Source: an uncultured bacterium (GTDB taxonomy: Bacteria; Actinomycetota; Coriobacteriia; Coriobacteriales; Coriobacteriaceae). Taken from it: a stretch of 10,698 nucleotides of DNA. Positions 6,785 through 10,698 of the stretch are shown here, in pieces (position 1 is the first letter of the stretch; every line of letters begins with the position of its first letter). The stretch is from the NCBI GenBank assembly GCA_905216045.1, contig CAJMSL010000058.1:1-10698 (forward strand), written 5' to 3'. The position numbers and the translations under genes were made by a program. Under the pieces are notes generated by a model. It was not told where the DNA came from, did no database searches, and saw only the letters and a program-made list of their open reading frames with translations.

Positions 6785-6790
6785 TACAAT
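6785..6790 (+). promoter_or_regulatory. Candidate -10 box of the aminotransferase gene
   Basis: GCGTACAAT contains TACAAT 25 bases before ATG 6815, giving a very short 5' leader. The identical GCGTACAAT is found before the PHP gene. The region 17 bases upstream (CGGCAC) is not a recognisable -35. Confidence 0.45.
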
Positions 6791-6814
6791 AGCGCCTATG
6801 CGAAAGGGGAACAG

Positions 6815-7999
6815 ATGATCAACGAAACTATGTATGCTCGCGGTGCGGAAAGCTCCATCATCCGTGAGATTTTTAGCTATGGCCTTGAGCGCAAGGCGCA
6901 GATCGGTGCGGAAAACGTATTCGATTTTTCGCTGGGCAATCCGAGCGTTCCGGCACCCGCTGCTGTGGCGGAGTCCATTAAGAAGGCCCTGGAGCTGCCG
7001 AGCGACCAGCTGCACGGCTACACGCCCGCACCGGGCCTGCCGCAATGTCGTGCCGCTGTGGCCGAATCGCTCAACCGCCGCTTTGGCACGAGCTATGAGG
7101 GCAAAGACGTCTTTATGACGGTGGGTGCCGCGGCTGCGCTCACCTGCGCGCGCAACGCCGTTACGAATCCGGGCGACGAGGTTATTGTTATCGCCCCGTA
7201 CTTTCCGGAGTATCGCGTTTGGATTGAGAAGGCCGGCTGCACGTGTGTCGAGGCGCTTGCCAACGAGGACACATTCCAGCTGAGCGTGGATAACGTATTC
7301 AAGGCGATCACCGACAAGACGGCAGCCGTCATTATCGACTCGCCCAACAACCCGACCGGTGCCGTATATACGCGCGACACGCTGACGCGACTGGCCAATG
7401 TTCTGCGCGAGGCCAACGCTCAGCGCGATCCCGAGAATCCGATTATGCTCATCTCGGATGAGCCGTACCGCGAGATCGTGTACGGTGCCGAGGTGCCTTG
7501 GGTGCCCTCGATCTACGAGCACACCATCGTGTGCTACTCGTATTCCAAGTCGCTGTCGCTGCCGGGTGAGCGCGTGGGGTGGATCTTGGTTCCCAACACC
7601 AATCCGCAGGCTGCCCGTCTGATGCCGGCCGTTGCCGGTGCCGCCCGTACGCTGGGCTTCGTGTGCGCGCCGGCGCTCTTTCAGCGCGTAATTATCGACT
7701 GCATCGATGAGCCGAGTGACGTTGAGGCCTATGCACGCAACCGCACCGCGCTTACCGACGCACTAGCGGAGTATGGCTACACCTATGTTGAGCCGGATGG
7801 CGCGTTCTACCTATGGGTGAAAGCATTGGAGCCCGATGCGAATGCGTTTTGCGAGCGCGCAAAGAAGTATGAGTTGCTTGCGGTTCCCTCGGACAGCTTT
7901 GGTATGCCGGGTTGGTTCCGCCTGGGCTATTGCGTGAGCTACGAAACGATTGTCAATTCGCTACCCGCTTGGAAACAGTTGGCGGACGAGTATCGTTAA
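6815..7999 (+). CDS. PLP-dependent class I/II aminotransferase
   Basis: A 394-residue cytoplasmic fold-type I enzyme that should move an amino group between an amino acid and a 2-oxo acid. NNPTG (178-182) is the cofactor-binding asparagine motif. ISDEPYREIVY (213-223) has D215 for the pyridine nitrogen and Y218. SYSKSLSLPGERVGW (242-256) has the Schiff-base lysine K245 and the phosphate-binding R253. WFRLGYC (367-373) supplies R369, the usual substrate-carboxylate arginine. The organisation is that of aspartate/aromatic-type enzymes, but the substrate cannot be decided. The start is ATG 6815, with AAAGGGGA just upstream. An in-frame ATG at 6716 lies inside the inverted repeat and would add 33 unrelated residues. 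The gene stands alone, with its own promoter and no pathway partner beside it. Confidence 0.93.
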   Translation: MINETMYARGAESSIIREIFSYGLERKAQIGAENVFDFSLGNPSVPAPAAVAESIKKALELPSDQLHGYTPAPGLPQCRAAVAESLNRRFGTSYEGKDVFMTVGAAAALTCARNAVTNPGDEVIVIAPYFPEYRVWIEKAGCTCVEALANEDTFQLSVDNVFKAITDKTAAVIIDSPNNPTGAVYTRDTLTRLANVLREANAQRDPENPIMLISDEPYREIVYGAEVPWVPSIYEHTIVCYSYSKSLSLPGERVGWILVPNTNPQAARLMPAVAGAARTLGFVCAPALFQRVIIDCIDEPSDVEAYARNRTALTDALAEYGYTYVEPDGAFYLWVKALEPDANAFCERAKKYELLAVPSDSFGMPGWFRLGYCVSYETIVNSLPAWKQLADEYR

Positions 8000-8021
8000 A
8001 AGTAAAGCGCTCTGCCTACAA

Positions 8022-8037
8022 TGTTTTACGTGAAACG
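8022..8037 (+). promoter_or_regulatory. parS-like ParB-binding sequence
   Basis: TGTTTTACGTGAAACG matches the bacterial chromosomal parS consensus TGTTTCACGTGAAACA at 14 of 16 positions. The right half ACGTGAAAC is perfect, and the left half has one C-to-T change that breaks the palindrome. It lies between genes, 22 bases after the aminotransferase stop. Chromosomal parS sites cluster near the replication origin, and tilS-hpt-ftsH is origin-near in Bacillus subtilis, so the location is reasonable. A chance match cannot be excluded. Confidence 0.45.
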
Positions 8038-8064
8038 GGGTTTGGTGTTAAGCCGGACCCCGTT
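8034..8064 (+). terminator. Stem-loop after the aminotransferase, possible weak terminator
   Basis: AACGGGGT (8034-8041) pairs with ACCCCGTT (8057-8064). The stem extends inward by two G-T pairs and two G-C pairs to a TGTTAAG loop. Only TTGT follows, not a proper T-run, so termination would be inefficient. Its left arm overlaps the last bases of the parS-like site. Confidence 0.45.
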
Positions 8065-8097
8065 GTCATGGACGTTGTGTCTTTGGGATGGAGTGGT

Positions 8098-8127
8098 TTT
8101 ACGACTATCGAAGGCTATGCGTACAAT
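8098..8127 (+). promoter_or_regulatory. Candidate promoter of the PHP gene
   Basis: TTTACG (8098-8103) and TACAAT (8122-8127) are separated by 18 bases. The -10 lies 38 bases before ATG 8165 and is preceded by the same GCG as at the aminotransferase promoter. This is the best -35/-10 pair seen in the window. Confidence 0.5.
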
Positions 8128-8164
8128 GAATATAAGCGACGGCCGTGCCAGATAAGGAGACCTG

Positions 8165-8986
8165 ATGCCCTACCTGCTTTCTTGTGACATTCATACCCAT
8201 ACGATATTCTCTGCGCATGCATATTCGACCATTGAGGAGAATGTGTACTGGGCGGCAGAGCGTGGCCTGCAGGTGCTCGGATCTGCCGACCATCTGAGCT
8301 CTATGGTTACGGCTTGCCCCAATGACCTGCGCAGTTACCAATTCTTTATCAACCAGGATATCTGGCCGCGCATTTGGAGCGGCGTGCTGGTGCTGCGTGG
8401 TGCCGAGGCCGATATCGTTTCGCTGGACGGAAGCCTGTTTGGCGAGGACACTCCTGTCACGCTCGATATTGCCGGTGATTCGTACAGCCGTCAGCATTCG
8501 CTGTTCGATTTGGTTACGCGAAATTTGGATTATTTGGTTGCGAGCGTGCATAATCCGCAGATTGCTGAAGGCGCGACGCTGGCCCAGACGACCGAGATGT
8601 ATATCAATGCCCTGGAGTACCCCAAGGTGTTCATGCTGGGTCACACGGGGCGTTCGGGCGTGCCGTTCGATATCGACGAGGTGCTGTTGGCAGCTAAGGC
8701 CAAGCACAAGATTATCGAGATCAACAACCATAGTCTTGAACATGGTGTCGACACTGAGCATTGGGCCGTATGCCGCAAGATCGCCGAGCGCTGCGCCGAG
8801 CTGGGCGTGGGCATTGGCGTGTCAACCGATGCCCACATTGGCATGGCCATTGGCAAGCTCGATCACGCGCGCAAGATGCTCGACGAGATTCACTTCCCGC
8901 TAGATTTGATCGTGACGCGCGACCGCGAGACGCTGCTGCGCGAGATGGCGGCAGCCGGCGTGTGCGACCTGCGCAATGGGATGTAG
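8165..8986 (+). CDS. PHP-domain metal-dependent hydrolase (YcdX-like phosphatase)
   Basis: A 273-residue cytoplasmic protein of the PHP superfamily, probably a phosphatase with a trinuclear metal site like Escherichia coli YcdX. Motifs occur in the family order: DIHTHTIFSAHAYST (8-22) with H10, H12 and H18; SADHLSSM (40-47) with D42 and H43; GAEADI (79-84) with E81; SVHNP (127-131) with H129; LGHTG (158-162) with H160; and STDAH (220-224) with D222 and H224. HAYSTIEEN is characteristic of the YcdX branch, which makes histidinol phosphatase less likely. Length is slightly above YcdX (about 245). The start is firm: AAGGAG lies five bases before ATG 8165. It has its own promoter and terminator and no pathway neighbours, so the substrate is unknown. 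Confidence 0.92.
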   Translation: MPYLLSCDIHTHTIFSAHAYSTIEENVYWAAERGLQVLGSADHLSSMVTACPNDLRSYQFFINQDIWPRIWSGVLVLRGAEADIVSLDGSLFGEDTPVTLDIAGDSYSRQHSLFDLVTRNLDYLVASVHNPQIAEGATLAQTTEMYINALEYPKVFMLGHTGRSGVPFDIDEVLLAAKAKHKIIEINNHSLEHGVDTEHWAVCRKIAERCAELGVGIGVSTDAHIGMAIGKLDHARKMLDEIHFPLDLIVTRDRETLLREMAAAGVCDLRNGM

Positions 8987-9006
8987 CGGAGTTTATAAAC
9001 CAAGCG

Positions 9007-9040
9007 AAGGGGGCGGCCCAGGCGGGTCGCCCCCTTTCTT
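9007..9040 (+). terminator. Rho-independent terminator after the PHP gene
   Basis: AAGGGGGCGGCCC (9007-9019) pairs with GGGTCGCCCCCTT (9024-9036) with one G-T wobble around an AGGC loop, then TCTT. It lies between convergent genes. On the minus strand the stem is followed by CGCTTGG, so it may help end the rRNA methyltransferase transcript only by its stability. Confidence 0.88.
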
Positions 9041-9064
9041 GTCCCAAAAATCTACTGAGGTCGG

Positions 9065-10513
9065 TTAGCGGCGTTCGAGGACCGCTACGGTTTCGGTGTG
9101 GTCGGTGTGAGGGAACATGTCGACGGGCGTGATCTTGAGCAGGCAATAGCCTCCGTCGAGGAGCTGATGCAGGTCGCGCTCTTGAGTTACGGGGTTGCAG
9201 CTGATATAGGTGATGCGGCGCGGCTTAAGCGCGCAGGCAGCTTCGAGGAACTCGGGGGTAGAGCCGGCGCGCGGCGGATCGATGGAAAGGACATCGACCC
9301 GCTCGTTGTTATCGGCGGCATCCAGGATGCAATCGGTGGCGTCGTCGGCCATAAACCAGGCGCTGCGGGTGAGGCCGTTGAGCTCGGCATTGCGACGTGC
9401 GTCGGCAATGCCCGCCGGGTTGCGCTCCACGCCGAGCAGCATAATGCCGATGCCCTTTTTCTGGGCATCTTTAACTGCGCAAAGACCGATGGTACCGCTG
9501 CCACAGTAGGCATCCATGAGCACATCGCCCTGGTGCAAATCCATGCCGTCGATAGCGAGCTGATAGAGCAGCTCGGTCTGTTGCGGGTTGGTCTGGTAGA
9601 ACGCGGTGGGGGAGATATCGAACTCGCAGCCGAGTAGCTGGTCGCGCATGCACTTGGCGCCATACACGATGCGGGTTTCCTCGCCGAGGATGGCGTTGCC
9701 GGGGCGTCCGTTGATGTTTTGGGCGACGGTGACGATGCGCGGATCGAGTGCGGCGACGGCCTCAAAGAATTCCTGCGCATGCGGTAAGTCACGCTGGGCG
9801 GTCACGAGCGTAACCATGACCTGGTCGGTACGCCAACCGCAGCGGATGACGGCATAGCGAAGCAAACCAAGATGCTTGTCCTCGTTAAAGGCGGGAATAT
9901 GCAACCGCTCAGCTTCGCGTGCGATGCCGTTGAGAATCTGACGAGCGCCCGACGCCTCGACGGGGCATTTGGGTACGGCAACGATCTTGTGCGTGCCGCG
10001 CTCAAAGAAACCGCAACGGACAGCGCCCTCCTTACCGGGAGCAAAGGGAGTGGCAGCCTTATGACGAAAGCCACGCGGCGCAGGATATTTGCCCGGGTCG
10101 CCCAGGGTGACACCCATGCCACGAATAGGATCTACAGCAATGCCCTCACGCTCACAAAGCGAAGCAAAAAGCTCCTCCATAGCAGCCTGCTTAGCTGCCA
10201 ACTGCTTTTTATAAGGACGATTGAGCGCCGTGCACCCACCGCAAGATTTCATGATCGAACAGGGAGACTTGGGGTCCACGGCCTTACGCGCAGACGAAAC
10301 CCGATCTTTATGCGAGCGCTTGGAACGAGTCTGAGGCGCTTTATCCCCGCCTCGACGAGAGTCAGAACGCTTGGCCTTAGCCTTGCCCTTGGCCGACTTA
10401 CCCTTCGCGTCCTGAGACGACTTGGATTTCTTAGAAGATTTTTTCTCCTCTGACCCCTCAGCCGCCTCGATCAAAGCACGACGAGCCTTACGCTCCGCAC
10501 GAGATTCTGCCAT
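9065..10513 (-). CDS. rlmD: 23S rRNA (uracil-5-)-methyltransferase, RlmD/RlmCD type
   Basis: A 482-residue cytoplasmic enzyme that should use S-adenosylmethionine to make 5-methyluridine in 23S rRNA (U1939, and in some Gram-positives also U747). An iron-sulfur cluster is indicated by C85, C91 and C94 (CSIMKSCGGC) and C183 (PKCPVE). The family motif FYQTNPQQTE (305-314), SAM-binding DAYCGSGTIGL (334-344), DPPRAG (412-417), SCNP (438-441) with catalytic C439, and HTET (472-475) with E474 as probable base all follow. Residues 1-80 are a low-complexity Lys/Ser/Arg tail in place of the TRAM RNA-binding domain of classic RlmD. The lack of TRAM recalls RlmC, so the exact target uridine is uncertain. 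The ATG at 10513 has a weak GGGG ribosome site seven bases upstream. Codons through the tail stay open with no better internal start. Confidence 0.92.
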   Translation of the reverse strand: MAESRAERKARRALIEAAEGSEEKKSSKKSKSSQDAKGKSAKGKAKAKRSDSRRGGDKAPQTRSKRSHKDRVSSARKAVDPKSPCSIMKSCGGCTALNRPYKKQLAAKQAAMEELFASLCEREGIAVDPIRGMGVTLGDPGKYPAPRGFRHKAATPFAPGKEGAVRCGFFERGTHKIVAVPKCPVEASGARQILNGIAREAERLHIPAFNEDKHLGLLRYAVIRCGWRTDQVMVTLVTAQRDLPHAQEFFEAVAALDPRIVTVAQNINGRPGNAILGEETRIVYGAKCMRDQLLGCEFDISPTAFYQTNPQQTELLYQLAIDGMDLHQGDVLMDAYCGSGTIGLCAVKDAQKKGIGIMLLGVERNPAGIADARRNAELNGLTRSAWFMADDATDCILDAADNNERVDVLSIDPPRAGSTPEFLEAACALKPRRITYISCNPVTQERDLHQLLDGGYCLLKITPVDMFPHTDHTETVAVLERR

Positions 10514-10552
10514 GAATTAACCCCACTAATTTACAAATTGAAATCTGAAAGC

Positions 10553-10558
10553 ATTGTA
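10553..10558 (-). promoter_or_regulatory. Candidate -10 box of the rRNA methyltransferase gene
   Basis: On the minus strand GGTACAATG contains TACAAT 40 bases before the ATG at 10513. No standard -35 is seen 16-18 bases upstream. TTGCAT is present but 22 bases away. Confidence 0.4.
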
Positions 10559-10637
10559 CCGTGCCAAGTTAGCAGACGATATGCAAGCGCCCATTTCATG
10601 TCAGCGATAAGTCCAACGATGTTTGCCCGGCGTGGGC

Positions 10638-10698
10638 GGGGGGGGGGGGGGGAAGAAGATTATAGGGAGATAGGGACAGAAAGGAAAGAAGAAAAAAT
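10638..10698. other. Poly-G run and purine-rich window end
   Basis: Fifteen consecutive G (10638-10652) are followed by about 46 bases of almost only A and G, with four T and one C. Nothing else in the window looks like this. It has no coding pattern and no recognisable repeat unit. A low-quality contig end or sequencing artefact is the most likely explanation. The 10559-10637 stretch before it is ordinary intergenic sequence in which I see nothing else. Confidence 0.7.

Noticed and set aside
8068..8187. Small open frame starting near 8069 between the aminotransferase and PHP genes
   Set aside because: No ribosome site precedes it, it crosses the PHP promoter and start codon, and it has no recognisable content.
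9098..9637. 179-residue plus-strand open frame opposite the rRNA methyltransferase
   Set aside because: It is the complement of a gene with intact cysteine, SAM and catalytic motifs; the plus-strand product shows no motif.
1..10698. CRISPR array, tRNA or rRNA gene, prophage, toxin-antitoxin or defence system
   Set aside because: I found no regularly spaced repeats, no tRNA-like cloverleaf with CCA context, and no matching protein families in any frame.

Overview
The window is about 10.7 kb of mostly GC-rich, gene-dense bacterial chromosome. Gene content, codon use and the style of the proteins suggest an actinobacterial gut lineage, most likely Coriobacteriia (Collinsella-like). This is an inference from general resemblance, as no search was run. 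No prophage, CRISPR array, toxin-antitoxin or defence locus is visible. Eight complete genes are supported, and seven belong to well-known families.

Left part (1-1390): a strong terminator closes an upstream gene whose last codons may be at 1-39. A leftward gene for a small tail-anchored membrane protein of unknown function (136-603) diverges from a rightward Hsp20 small heat-shock protein gene (881-1312). The intervening 277 bp is relatively AT-rich and holds several short inverted and direct repeats. A long two-way terminator (1339-1386) separates hsp20 from a convergent YycJ-like metallo-beta-lactamase-fold gene (1395-2204, minus).

Centre (2205-6670): the classic Gram-positive cluster tilS - hpt - ftsH runs rightward. 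It combines tRNA-Ile2 lysidine synthesis, purine salvage and the membrane AAA+ protease. hpt and ftsH are one base apart and surely co-transcribed. tilS has its own promoter candidate, and hpt has another after a small hairpin. A clear terminator follows ftsH.

Right part (6671-10698): a perfect 25-bp inverted repeat carrying GGGGACAG sits between ftsH and a class I aminotransferase gene (6815-7999), and resembles the hairpins associated with REP/RAYT transposases. After the aminotransferase come a near-match to the ParB-binding parS site, a stem-loop, and then a YcdX-type PHP-domain hydrolase gene (8165-8986). A terminator follows, then a convergent 23S rRNA uracil-5-methyltransferase gene (9065-10513, minus) with an unusual basic N-terminal tail. 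The last 60 bases are a run of 15 G followed by purine-rich sequence, which looks like a contig end or sequencing artefact.

Five transcription units share a TACAAT -10 element 25-40 bases before the start codon, and hpt has an extended TGCTAGAAT. hsp20 lacks such a box, which fits separate stress control. I see no clearly new multi-gene system. The items most worth following up are the 25-bp hairpin, the parS-like site, the hsp20 control region and the unknown membrane protein.
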